In this document: positions 53,508-64,000 of the stretch, piece by piece
Numbering within the stretch: the stretch's first letter is position 1
How the letters are laid out: every line of letters starts with the position of its first letter
Assembly: GCA_019096155.1 (NCBI GenBank)
Contig: JAHCVI010000001.1
Coordinates: 8,556,001 to 8,620,000 of the forward strand
From: Staphylotrichum longicolle
Lineage: Eukaryota > Ascomycota > Sordariomycetes > Sordariales > Chaetomiaceae
Direction: 5' to 3'
Length of the DNA: 64,000 nt
Program-made: the position numbers and the translations under genes
The notes under the pieces: generated by a model
What the model was told of the DNA's origin: nothing
Database searches by the model: none
Seen by the model: the letters and a program-made list of their open reading frames with translations, nothing else

Positions 53508-56500
53508 GTTGACGACTGGTCAAGCGTGTCGACTGACACGGCACAGCAGATTACAGATTAGTGTATGCGTGTTCGAGAGAGGGAGCTCCGTGAGGAGGCA
53601 AGGAGGAGACCGGCTCCGCTGGTGTAAGTGAGAAGGAAAGGAGAAGGAGAAGGAAATGAGGTGGTCTGGGATATCGACCAAGCCTCTCCAAACAAAGTCT
53701 AATGGTCTGGGGGAGTGGGAAGACGATGTCTGAGAATGGACAGACGAGAGCGACGAGAAGGAGGGAGGAGAGGTTGTACTTATCCTCGGGGGCAGGTCAG
53801 GGCCGGAATCATAGGCTACAGATGGCCGCCGCGATGCGGGCCCATGATGCATCAGCCGACTCGCGGGACGGGCATTGGGCGCGGTGGTCTGGAGACGGAT
53901 CATGGACATGTGGGTGTGGACCGTGGACCGTGGACCGCGAAGGAAAGAGAAGCGCGGAGTGGATGGTCGGTGTGGACCGCGATGCCGCGCCAGAAAGTGA
54001 ACCAGGGTCGAGGACCAGGGTGCACTCAGGTGCACAACCAGGGTCCAGACGACCCGGTACGTACCTGTCCTACCAGAGCTGCAGCTGGTGTAGCCTTAAA
54101 AAGTTGCAGAATGCTATTCGACCAAAGCATAAACCTGAAACACGGAGACGAGCTTGCCATTTTGTGGGGATGGAGGGCGGATGTTGCGGCCACACAAACG
54201 CCCGCAACGTCGGACGACCTCGTTGAGACGCAAGAGGCGGTTGAGGCGGAGCACAAAGACGGGTAGGTACGTACTTTGCCGCTGTGCTGGCGGCTCTGAA
54301 CTCAATTTCGGAATATCAGACGAGTTCCATGGCTGCCATTTGGGCCAGCGTCTGGTACATCGTGAATGTTCAGTCGTTAATATGGAGTAGGTCGCTCCTA
54401 GGCTTGAGAGGGGGGAAGCTCACGACAGAATCAGGTACCCACCACAAGAGTGGGAAAGAGTGCGGTGAGCATTGGATCATGCCCAAATCAGCAGAAACGG
54501 TCCTGCAAGCTGTGCTGGCCCAAGCTCCTGCCTTCCTGATGCGTGCTTTCCCCAATCCCCCCACGACCAGCTCACCTCTGGGAAAAATCGAACGAATAAG
54601 TTGGACGTTGCAGAGAAGTCGAGTTGATGTGGATTTCAGCGCTCTGATTGGGCCGGCATCTCGTCAATGCAAGCCGTCTGCGGGCGTCTAGTGAGTTATA
54701 TTCGGACACCTGGCAAGCACCGCATTAGCGGGCTTGTCGCTGTCCCACACCACCCCGCAACCAGCCGGGCGCCAATGGGAACGTCGGGATCATGTCGCGC
54801 TTTTCTGCCGCGACTTGGCCTGACAGTCGCGGCTCTTGAGGCGACTGGGGTCACGCTTCCGCGCGGTGGGCGTGGACGGACGTGGACGTGGATCGTGGGG
54901 CGGACGAGAATGCGATGGAGGGTCGAACAGCCACGGTTGTGGCTTTCCCCACGCCTCGAAGACGTCCAGATCTTCAACTACGGCCATTGAAATGTTGAGA
55001 ACATCGGGCGACCCCCGCGAATGGACCAGATCGGGTGTTCCGCGCAAGCCCGACATTGGGCGTCGGGCATCCATGCCACAGGCCGTAGTATTCCGGCCCT
55101 TGGGCAGCTCTGGCTCGCAATCTGGGGCCGTCTGGCCGTCTCTTGCGAGGGCTGGCTCTCCGCCATGTAGCTCCAGCTCATCTCCCGACAAAAGAAAAGC
55201 CAAGGACAACCCAACTCTAAAGTTATTTTGGGAGGCGGACGTCAACGCCAGCATCCGCTGATCGAGATCTCATTCCGGCTGCTCGGACATTGAGGCTCCT
55301 GTCTTAGGGCTGACGGGCAGGCCTGATGACCTGCTTGAGAGCGGTTACTGAGATTGCCACTGTTTGATGAGTGCCGGAGGGAGCCCATGGTTGGCGGTTG
55401 CGGAAATTCGAAATGTCGAGGCTCTTAGCCGCCCGCCAGCTAACCGCCGGCGCTTGGTGCGAATGTTACCGTTCCAGCGTCTTTTGTTAGGGTCCCACGC
55501 CCAAAACTTGCGTAAAGTATAGCAGAATATAGCCGCGCCCTAACAGACCGAGCTGACCAAACAGACGGCCGCCATCCACAGTTACATTTACCGACGGGCG
55601 GCTGCTGAACCCGTCCAGGCCTCGGAATCTTCCTTTTTCGCAAGGGGCTGTCTTTCCGATCCGATTGCTTCAGAATTTTACCGCGCTCGTTGCACCGCCT
55701 CCCCCAGCTAACCGGGCGCTTAAACAACGCGTCATCCCACCGAGGTGAGGCTTCGGTCAAACCCGCGCGCAACCGGTCAAGGTGAGCTCGCGGCAACCCA
55801 CGACTGAGACCAGAGGGCACACACGGTAGCACGTGCCCGCGTGTATCGGTCCCGGACCACCTCTCCCCGATTCGTCGCCCTCCCCTGCCGTCGCCATGCA
55901 AGTCGCGCCCGCGGTGTCCAGCCAATCGCACCCGCGCAAGCCCCGACGCTCACCTGTCAAGTTCGCGATTCGGCCCGTCGATTGGCTGTCACCGCCCTTT
56001 TCGACCTGCAAACCTCACCACCACCGCTCCACCGAGTATGACTCTTACCTGCAGGTTCCAGAGCCCCAGACTGTCAGAATCCGGTTCTAGATGCAGGTCA
56101 AGGACTTTTTTTTTCTTTCCTTCTTCCATGCGGTGAGGGGGTGAAAGTCCCGCATCTGGCAGTTTGTTTCCATCTGTTTCCTTGATTGATTGTTCCCGTC
56201 CGCCCCTCGCCCCGCCTGCCGTTGGCCGTTGCCAGTGTTTCGACCCCAGAGGATTCCAGATCAGGAAGTCACAGACACATCCATGCACACACACACAACG
56301 GACGGGAACCATGTACACACCCACCCACCAAATCAAGAATCGGTTTCGTTTCAGGTGGACGATGCAGATGCACGATGGCAGAGATGCTGAATGACTCAGA
56401 TGCGGAATGACTCACGCACTTTTGATTCTTCCATATCCCGTTTCTTTTTGCTGCTGCAGTTCGGCAGATCAGCTGCGAGGGGTGGGGTGGGATCAACGAC

Positions 56501-57195
56501 GACAAAGATCGAGTAGACCAGAGTAAGACAAGTTGATTCCTCGCCCGTCTCGGGTAAGTCAGAGAAGTCATTGTTCCCAAGACAGGTCAAACAGAAGAAG
56601 AAACGAGGAACCAACATGGGCCTCCTTCTCAGTCGCACGAGCTTGATCATTTCTCAGTTTCCTTTCCTTTCTCAAGCCTGCAATGCAGCAACAGGGTCTG
56701 GTATGGTATTCCGTACCAGGTATCGTCTGGCGCAATCCGGCCCGCCTAGGCATTGTAAACAACCCGAATCCATGCCGCTGGGCAACCGGATATCATGCGC
56801 TCTCTCCACCATAAGCGAAGAAGGAAAAAACTAGACCACGCCAACAATGCATGCAACAGTACACAGTTCCAATACCTCTCTATCTTGGCCCGAGGAGGGG
56901 TATCCTATCCGACCTTCACCGACACGGATGCGAACAGAAAAATAAAATCACGCAAAAACTAAAACCCCTTGTCCTTCCATGAAGTTCCTTCAGCCGGCGT
57001 GTGTGGGCCCCCGGCGGTGTACCTAAACTCCCGGCACCCTCCGGGCCCGAAGGAGACTCGAGAGAGGAGGGGGGGCGATGATGGTGTCCATCCCTCGACG
57101 CGTCCGGTCCCCGACGCGTCACCGCCCATGCACAATCACCACATTTCCGTCCCCGCCCCACAACGCTCTCTCGCCACCGTGCCACCAAGTCACGC
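53508..57195. other. 3.7-kb stretch with no supportable gene
   Basis: The longest gene-free stretch. Frames on both strands are short, mutually overlapping and without domains. The right 1.5 kb should include the 3' UTR of the Vrl1-type gene, the left kilobase the promoter of the hypothetical gene. A small repeat is listed separately. No RIP-like AT collapse, transposase or reverse-transcriptase motif is seen. Confidence 0.45.
53917..53937. repeat. Tandem (TGGACCG)3
   Basis: Three perfect seven-base copies about 420 bases upstream of the hypothetical gene on the minus strand. Function unknown; could be a cluster of protein-binding sites or chance. Confidence 0.7.
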
Positions 57196-60100
57196 TCACC
57201 AGCTCCGGCTCCCCTCCCCACCCTCACCCGTTTCACCATTCCCACCAACAGGCGGTGAGCGCCCAGCACCAGCGCCAGCACCATCCACCTCCGCCAACCT
57301 GCTCCCAGTCGCACTACCACCCCCCTCCACCCCGCTCATCCCCACCACCGTTGTTGTTGCCGTTGTTGCTCTTGTCGTTGCCATTGTTGTTGACACCGCC
57401 GCCTCCCTGACAACCCTCAGCGCCCTCACCATGCCCTCCAACCTCATCCTCTCGGCCACCACCATCCCCCGCGCCAGCTCCCGCACCGCCCTCCGCCCCA
57501 TCTTCTCGTGCATGTCCCTCCACCCGGCCAGCTCCCCGGCGACCGTCTGCTGCGCGTACCGCAGCTCCCTGGTCAGCCGCCCGGCCTCGTCCTCGCTGCG
57601 CCGCGCCTTCTCCTCCTTCTCCTCGTTCTGCCGCTGCCGCGTCTCGTCCAGCACGGGCAGGCTCAGGCCCAGCGGCCAGCGCGACGCGCGGCTGAGCGAG
57701 TTGTAGCTGCGCTCGGCGTCGCGGCGGACGGCGTGGATGCGCGAGATGGTTTGCGGGGGCCGGGCGAGGGCTTTCAGGACCGACTCGACGTTGGCGTAGA
57801 GGGTGAGGAAGGTGGTGAAGAAGGTGGCGTGCGGGGAGGCATGCGAGGGTGCGAGGGCGCGGACGTAGGTCGCGAAGGCGGTGGTGTGGGAGGCCGGGAG
57901 GAAGGGGAGGGTGGTGAGGTGGCGGGCGAGGAGGGCAGAGGATTCGTGGAGGTCTGGTGGTTGGATTAGTGGTTTTGTTCGCAAGAAAGGTAAGGAAAAG
58001 GGATGAGCGTACCGGTGACAACGTTGCCGACGACGTTGGCCCGTCGAGCGACGCTGCGCGTAGAAAAGTGCACGCTCCGAACCATGTCACGCGCGTGGTC
58101 GATGAACTGCTCGACCTCGCGTAGATCCTCCACCGGCTCAAACTCGTCATGCACCTTCTCCATGAGCGCGTCCGCCTTGAGTTTGCTGCGCTCGGCCATC
58201 ATGTCGAGCTGCAGGTCCGGCACCAGAAAGAACTCCCACAGCATCTCGTGCGTGGCAAACGTCGGGTGCTGCAGCAGCACCCGCAAGAACCAGTCCATCC
58301 TCACCTGGAGGTCCTTCAACACCGCGCGGCTGGGCCGTGAGGGGATCTGGATCGGCGAGCGCAGGTCCGCCAGAGATGGGATCCATGAGGCAGGATTCTC
58401 CATCTGGAGGAGCTTGGCGAGATGCTCAAAGTCGGTCAGGGACCGCCGGCAGGTCGTGACGGCGTAGCTCTGGCTATCCACGGGCGCGCCCGATTTGAGA
58501 ACGAAGCGGACCGAAGCGTCCTCGACAAAGTAGGCGCGGACGACACCGGTGGTCCGGGAGTCCATGGACGGGATGGCGGAGAAGAGCGTCAGGTCGTCGA
58601 TCTTGTTCCGCACCTCGTCGTCCTTGGCCAGCTCGACCGCCGTCAGTCCCCTCAGCTCCCGGGCGGCGACGTCGACCCGGGGATCGCTGAACAGCGTTCG
58701 GACCATGTCGAAGCGACCGTATTTGCTGGCCAGCATCAGCGGCGTGAACTTCTTCTCGTTCGTCGCGTTGACGTCGACATCGCACTTTTGGAGAATCTTC
58801 GCGGCCAGGCTGGCGTCATTGACAATGTGCAGCAGCGTGTTCCCTTTGATATCCACGTGGTTGTCCAGATGAAGCGGCTGGCCGTCCCCTTGGCTTTTGG
58901 TTGCCGCTTCCAGCGCTTCCTGGACCATCGTAGAGTAGTTCGGGTGGTCGTAGGATCGGCAGAGGGCAAACAGCGGCGTCTGCTCGTTCTTGTCCTTTTG
59001 CCGCCACGGCAGCATCCTACCGATGCGTTGTATTAAAAAGGGTGCGTGAAACAGATAGTGCGCGGCACTCCGGCCCCAGGTGTCCTGGATCGCCAAGTAC
59101 TCGCTGATCCTGCTGTCGCTTGCGGACTCCAACAAGAAGTCGAGGACCATGTTGATGATGGCCTCATGTCCGAGTTGAACAGCAGCGCTGAACAGTGTAG
59201 TCCCTTCATTGTTTTGGTCATCTAGTATTGTCTCTGCAGAGTAGTACTGCCGCAGAGAGAGCAGGTATCTCAGAGCTTCCGGTTGCTTGTTCTGGATAGC
59301 CATCATGGGGACCGACTCTCCAAACGCGTCTTGTGTTTGAGACAGCCGTTCTATCGAGGTATCCCCTTCGATGGCGCTGAAGGTAGCGATGCTCAGTGGC
59401 ATCGATCGGAACGAGATCTCGGACCCGCTGGACATACTCCTGGTGTCCATGGCCACCTTCTTGACTCGTTTGGGTGGAGGCTTGACTTCCTCCTCCGCGT
59501 CGGTCCCATTCTGAAAGGGGAACACATGGCTGAGGCCGGACCCCAGGGAGAAGCTTTCCGAGGCGGTAAAACTCAACGAGGACCGTCTTGAACTCCCATT
59601 TGTAAAGCTCCAGCCGCTTGACGACCGTCTTCGAGAGTGCAGAGATCCAAATGGCCCCTCGTCATCCTCAATGGCGTCCTCGTCTGGTTCCATAATCTTC
59701 CTGAGTTCAGGTAGATCGCCTTTCGAGCTGGCATCCCACAGGGCTCTGTTTCGCCGGCTCGCTCGCCGCAAACCCCCGGAGTCGCGGTCAAGGTATGACA
59801 GCACTGCCTCAAAAGTGCTGAGGGCATATCCCATTTCCCCGCTCTCGACATCGTCGATAAAGATAAACCCCTGAATGTAAGCCAACCGCGCCTGCAAATG
59901 CTTGATTTGCGCCTTGATTACAACATAAAGCAGAAGGGACACCAAAGTGTCGGCGTTGATCGTCATGGCCGGTTTCTCGGATGCTGACCCCGGTGCTTCA
60001 CCTGGTTGTGGAGCATCCGAGAGGTGGGTTGCCGCCTTGGTTGTCGAAAGGAGGATCTCCATCATCTCCTGCGGACAGCTCGCATGGGGCATCTTTCGAA

Positions 60101-61324
60101 ATTCCTCGACGGCCCGTCCTAACCTGTGAATAACATCACGCTTGGCGCGGTTACCCCCGTCGATGACGACTCCAAGCTGCGAGATGTCGATGAAGTCCAT
60201 CTGCCTGATTTTGGCCTCCAACTCAAGGTCCTCCTGCCTTCTCAGTGCAGCAAGGCGTGGAAACAGCATGTGGTGGACGTTCTCGGCGATGTAGCGTTCG
60301 ATCAGTCGCTCGACGAGCGGACCCGTCAGATCCGTGGTCGCGCCGAGCAGTGAAAGCTGCTGCCTGTCGACGCTTTGAAACAGGTCAATGGCGGCCGTGA
60401 CGGCCGTCTCCAGGGCAGTTCTCATGACCGTTTCATCGTCCTCAAAAGTAGTCTCATAGCCTTGGCTCCCATCAAATCCATTGGCAGGCCTTTGACCCAC
60501 ATCGCTATTTGACCTCACTCGCTTCAGAGCCGTCGCTATCGGTCCGTCCGGCTCAGGATCCGGAATGTCCGTTGCTGACGGTGGTGGCGGCAGCGGCCGT
60601 TCGAAGACCTGGGTGAACTCGCGAAACAGCTTCTCCAGGCCGGATTGCATCTGCTTGGCAATGGCCGGAAAATGGTTGAGCAGCTCGTGGAAAGTCCTGA
60701 TATCCTTCTTCTTTGGCGAGCCGGCGGACTGCTCTCGAGCATCTGCCAGTGCCTTGGCCAGCCGGCGGTCTCCTTCGCGTGGCAGCGGCAGTACGGCCGG
60801 GGTCACCTTGACCTCGTCCCATGTTCCAACGAGGGGGCGTGAGATGTAGTAGATCAGCAACTGCCGTGGATCGAGAGTGTCGGGGTACCATATGACATCG
60901 TGAAGCAGGTTGGCTTGCGCCAGTGATTTGAAGCCTGTGAGCAGAGGTCAGCGTCTTGTTACCGTGAGCACATAGCATTCCCAAGCACAAAGCAAGTACC
61001 CTTGTTAGTGTAGATGGAATTGTCCTTGATGATGAGACTCCTGCCGTTGAACGTGCTGTACACCCTGGGCTTCCCGCGCATCTCGCGCAGATTCTGCGCA
61101 GCATCCTTCCCTCCCGCCTTGGGTATGGGGATCCGCACGACATGGCTCGCCAGAAACTCATCGGAGGTTATGGAGGCCAGCAGGGGCGCGCCCGTCTCGG
61201 TGTCGCGGAGGTTGAGCAGAACATCGGCGGTGGGGACGAGAAGGATGTGCTGTTGGGGCGGCAGGCACTGGGCGAGGATGGGGCTCTTCGAGAAGGCGCT
61301 CAGGAATGGGTTTAGGGGTTGCAT
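57196..61324 (-). CDS. VRL1: Vrl1-type VPS9-ankyrin-PX protein (VARP-like), with a frameshift
   Basis: Rab5-family exchange factor and SNX-like coat protein; yeast Vrl1 joins Vin1 in the endosomal VINE complex. Exons: 61324-61000, 60935-58013, 57953-57196; about 1334 aa. The VPS9 domain is at ~280-490 (INADTLVSLLLYVVIKAQIKHL with its Asp). Ankyrin units cover ~655-890 (GTTLFSAAVQLGHEAIINMV, FTPLMLASKYGRFDMVRTLF). A PX-like domain begins near 905 (VVRAYFVEDASVRFVLKSG, then TCRRSLTDFEHLAKLLQ). A helical, BAR-like C-terminus has a coiled coil rich in Glu/Arg (RQRQNEEKEEKARRSEDEAG). One break: exon 2 should open GFKSLAQANLLH and continue DVIWYPDTLDPRQLLIYYISRPLVGTW, but CC at 60900-60901 must be a single C to connect them. 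With that change the exons sum exactly to whole codons. Either an assembly error or a null allele, as occurs in laboratory S. cerevisiae. Confidence 0.85.
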
Positions 61325-62437
61325 TCATTCGACGGGATGCGCGGCCGCGTTGAAAGTGAAGGCGTCGCTGAGGGTGTGGCCACCATTGGGCGGAGTCTCC
61401 GGATCCTAAACCATGCACCGGGCTCTTCGCCGTGGCCTGAGAGACAGAGTCGCTCTGTCGGTATCACGGATTCGCAGTCTCGGGAACACGGCTCGCGGCT
61501 CAGCACGGGTTGACGCAATGAGGTCGGTTTCGCAGGGAACGGGATCTTGTCGTATTCTATCACGCCGTTGATGGATCGAGAGACAAACAAACTTGGACCG
61601 ATGTTACCAAGCGAAGTGACAAGACGCCAGAATTCCAGGTTCTTTCAAGTGTGTCGCCAAATGTGCAGTTTCAAGACAATACAAGCTCGAGAAATGGAAC
61701 CTGGAAGCTCGGCCGATAGCGACGCCCCGAGCATCAGTGACGCGAGGCAGGGATGTTCAGCGGCGTCTTCTCTACGTGTCTGTGCGCAAGTACCGGCTTG
61801 GGCCAATCAGAGCTGACAATGGGCGATCTCCCGCGAGTAGAAGCGGGGCGTTCTGGCTGAGAGTTGAGGAAACGGGCCAAAAACAAAAGAACAGGGGCAG
61901 CTTCTATCCGTATCGATCAAGCGTCAAAAGCGCTGTTCCCACCAGAGAGTAGTTTTGTGGAGCATGTTTCCTGAGATATCGCTTTGAAGAGTTTCTTGGA
62001 TCGGAAAATGAGTTTGTGCGGTTTCAAACTACGACAAGAGATCCCAGCATAGATAGGGTTACGTCTATATGTAGCACTCTGACCGCGCCTGACTACTTGT
62101 CTCATGAAATGCAACCTCTATCCGATGCAAGGCCATCCGGCAAGCAAGATGGCTGACAGGTTGCATGCGCATGCCTACTACACCTCTCAAAAGGTTGGCC
62201 GAAAGATCGTGATGCTGGTGCGGCAAAGTTTACTGCTCATACGACCACGCCCAACGACCATTCGACACAGCCCTGCACTCGGCGAGTCGACATCGCCAAG
62301 TGGCTGCATAGACCTGATAGTTACCCTTGGCCTCCCGGCGCACTGGATGTTGTAGGCAGGGCATGCAGGGACGTTGCGTGGCAGCCTACTGGTGCCTCGG
62401 GTGTCTCATAAATATCGTATCATTTGGTTGCATGACC
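61325..62437. other. Intergenic, no gene seen
   Basis: About 1.1 kb: promoter of the Vrl1-type gene and 3' UTR of OLA1. Nothing else was recognised. Confidence 0.5.
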
Positions 62438-63946
62438 TTAGGCCTTGGCAGCACCAGCCTTGATCAGCAGAATGTCGCCGTCCTCGACGACGTAGTCCTT
62501 GCCCTTGGTCATGACCTTGCCCTTCGCCTTCACCTCGGATTCGTCACCAAGCTCCTTGAGGATGTTGTAGTTGTACACAATGGCCTGGATGAACGTCTTC
62601 TCGAAGTCGGTGTGAATGACACCGGCAGCTTGCGGCGCCTTGGTGCCGTTCCGGATGGTCCATTGCCGGACCTCATCGGGGCCGACAGTGAAGAAGCTAC
62701 CCAAGTTGAGCGCCTTGCGCATCTGGACAATGATCTTGGGCAGCGCCGACTCGGCTCCGACATTCTTGCACTCCTCGGCGACCTCGGCGTCAGTTTCGTA
62801 CCGGGTGAGCCTCTCCTCGAAGGAAACGGAGATGGGGATGATAGGATCGCCCTCGGCGTGCTCCTTGATCCACTCGACAACCTTGGGAAGGTACTTGTTC
62901 TTCTTGCGGATGTAGTCCTTCTCCGAGAGATTGACCAGGTAGACAACCGGCTTGGCCGACAGGAGGAACAGGGGGTTGATGACCTCGACCTTTGAACGAG
63001 TTAGCGCCACGTCGCCAATTCTGAATGTTGCAATATGTGGGGTATGAGTGGGTGAATCAGAATGGGGTTTTTATCTCAGCATGCACTCTGCGTTTGGTGA
63101 GGCATTCAACGAGCTGGGTTATAAGATCGGACCATTGGTCCTTTATCATCATGAAGGGTCAAGGGTGGGAGGGTTGGAATAAAATGATCGCTTACCTCCT
63201 TGGGAGACCAAGTGCCCTTGCGGACGTCCTTGCCGTCCTTGAGCCAGGCCAGGATCTTCTCAATCGTGGCCTCCTCCTCCTTCCACTGCCTCATCTGAAG
63301 GCTCTGCCCACCCTGGCGGGTCTTCTTCTTCTGGTTCTCGAGAGCCTTCTCGACGAACTCAATGTCCTTCAGCCGCAGCTCCTCGCTGATGATGTCAAGA
63401 TCGCGAACGGGGTTGACATCACCCTCGACGTGGATAATCTCGGCATCGTCAAAACACCTGACGACCTGGAAGATGGCATCGACGGCGCGAATGTGAGACA
63501 AGAAGGCATTGCCGAGACCAGCACCAGTGGAGGCACCACGGGTCAGACCGGCAATGTCGTAGACTGTGAGGTTGGCAGGGACGCGCGACTTGGGCTGGTA
63601 CTTCTCGCACAGCCAGTCGAAGCGGGCATCAGGGACGATGACGCGCGCCTCCTCGGGGTCAATGGTGGCATAGGGGAAGTTCTAGCGGCGGCATCAGCGA
63701 CGGCGATCCTCTCCGAGGTCTTTTGGAGGTCGGCACATACGGCAGGGTTGCCCAGGTTGCACTTAGTGATGGCCTGGAAGAGCGTGGACTTGCCAACGTT
63801 GGCTAACCCAACCTGTTTGTTCGAAGGGAGTCAGCCGAGCCGAGGAGCTGCTGTCGACCGAGTCAACCCACAATGCCGCTCTTGAGGTTGTTTCCGGGAC
63901 GGCCCAGGAGGATCTTCTCCTCGACTTCCTTCTTCTTGGGGGCCAT
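62438..63946 (-). CDS. OLA1: Ola1/YchF-family Obg-like ATPase
   Basis: Universally conserved P-loop NTPase that prefers ATP and associates with ribosomes. Exons 63946-63872, 63812-63741, 63681-63196 and 62989-62438 give 394 aa, the length of yeast Ola1. Walker A is GLANVGKS (residues ~27-34), created across the first junction (KSGIV/GLANVGKST). The second junction gives NPANFPYATIDPEE. The switch II region is VYDIAGLTRGASTGAGLGNAFLSHIR and RCFDD follows. The NxxE-type specificity site reads YLVNLSEKD, the Ola1 hallmark that favours ATP. The C-terminal TGS domain carries FFTVGPDEVRQWTIRNGTKAPQAAGVIHTDFEKTFI and ends YVVEDGDILLIKAGAAKA. The third intron is 206 nt with a GCTAAC branch. All signature residues are present. 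Confidence 0.96.
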
Positions 63947-64000
63947 GGCTGTTCTTCGTTTGCTGTAGTGACGAGTGGAGAGGTAGACGACGGTGCAATC

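Overview
The window is nuclear DNA from a filamentous ascomycete, most likely a Sordariomycete (Sordariales/Chaetomiaceae-like). The evidence is gene structure and content. Genes are GC-rich, with short GT-AG introns (mostly 50-90 nt) carrying CTRAC-type branch sites. Intergenic stretches run 0.3-3.7 kb, and the families present are typical of these fungi: Clr5-ankyrin, hybrid histidine kinase, WLM protease, DUF202, SAS4. No prokaryotic operon, CRISPR array, rRNA, tRNA or intact transposon was found. All exon boundaries were read by hand from splice signals and protein continuity.

Layout. 0.9-8.9 kb: Shr3 ER chaperone (-), aldo-keto reductase (-, frameshifted), DUF202 membrane protein (+), Hcs1/IGHMBP2-type helicase (+, frameshifted). 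8.9-12.2 kb: a long stretch with no supportable gene. 12.2-14.8 kb: a large low-complexity coiled-coil protein (+). 16.8-23.5 kb: an accessory-looking pair, a Clr5-ankyrin protein (+) and a decayed hybrid histidine kinase (-). 25.7-30.8 kb: aldehyde dehydrogenase (+), a homologue of the fungal bioluminescence luciferase family (-), a secreted pepsin-like protease (-). 32.4-36.1 kb: divergent EF-1beta (-) and Wss1 DNA-protein crosslink protease (+). 36.6-43.7 kb: a CDC26-like APC/C subunit with a long tail (+) and TAF2 (-). 45.0-53.5 kb: an RBR-type RING protein, SAS4, a BTB protein and a conserved hypothetical, all (-). 57.2-63.9 kb: a Vrl1-type VPS9-ankyrin-PX protein (-) and the Ola1 GTPase (-).

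Most genes are unlinked housekeeping functions: transcription (TAF2), translation (EF-1beta, Ola1), cell cycle (CDC26), silencing/acetylation (SAS4), DNA repair (Wss1, Hcs1) and trafficking (Shr3, Vrl1). No biosynthetic cluster or operon-like logic is evident.

Two patterns deserve attention. First, three separate genes (histidine kinase, RBR protein, BTB protein) each have one internal in-frame stop, and all three stops are UAG inside otherwise open, protein-like reading frames. Sordariomycetes are known to edit UAG to UGG (A-to-I) during sexual development, so these are candidate recoding sites; pseudogenes are the alternative. Second, several conserved genes (helicase, aldo-keto reductase, Vrl1, probably the kinase) show single-base length changes at short homopolymers. 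These may be assembly errors rather than biology.
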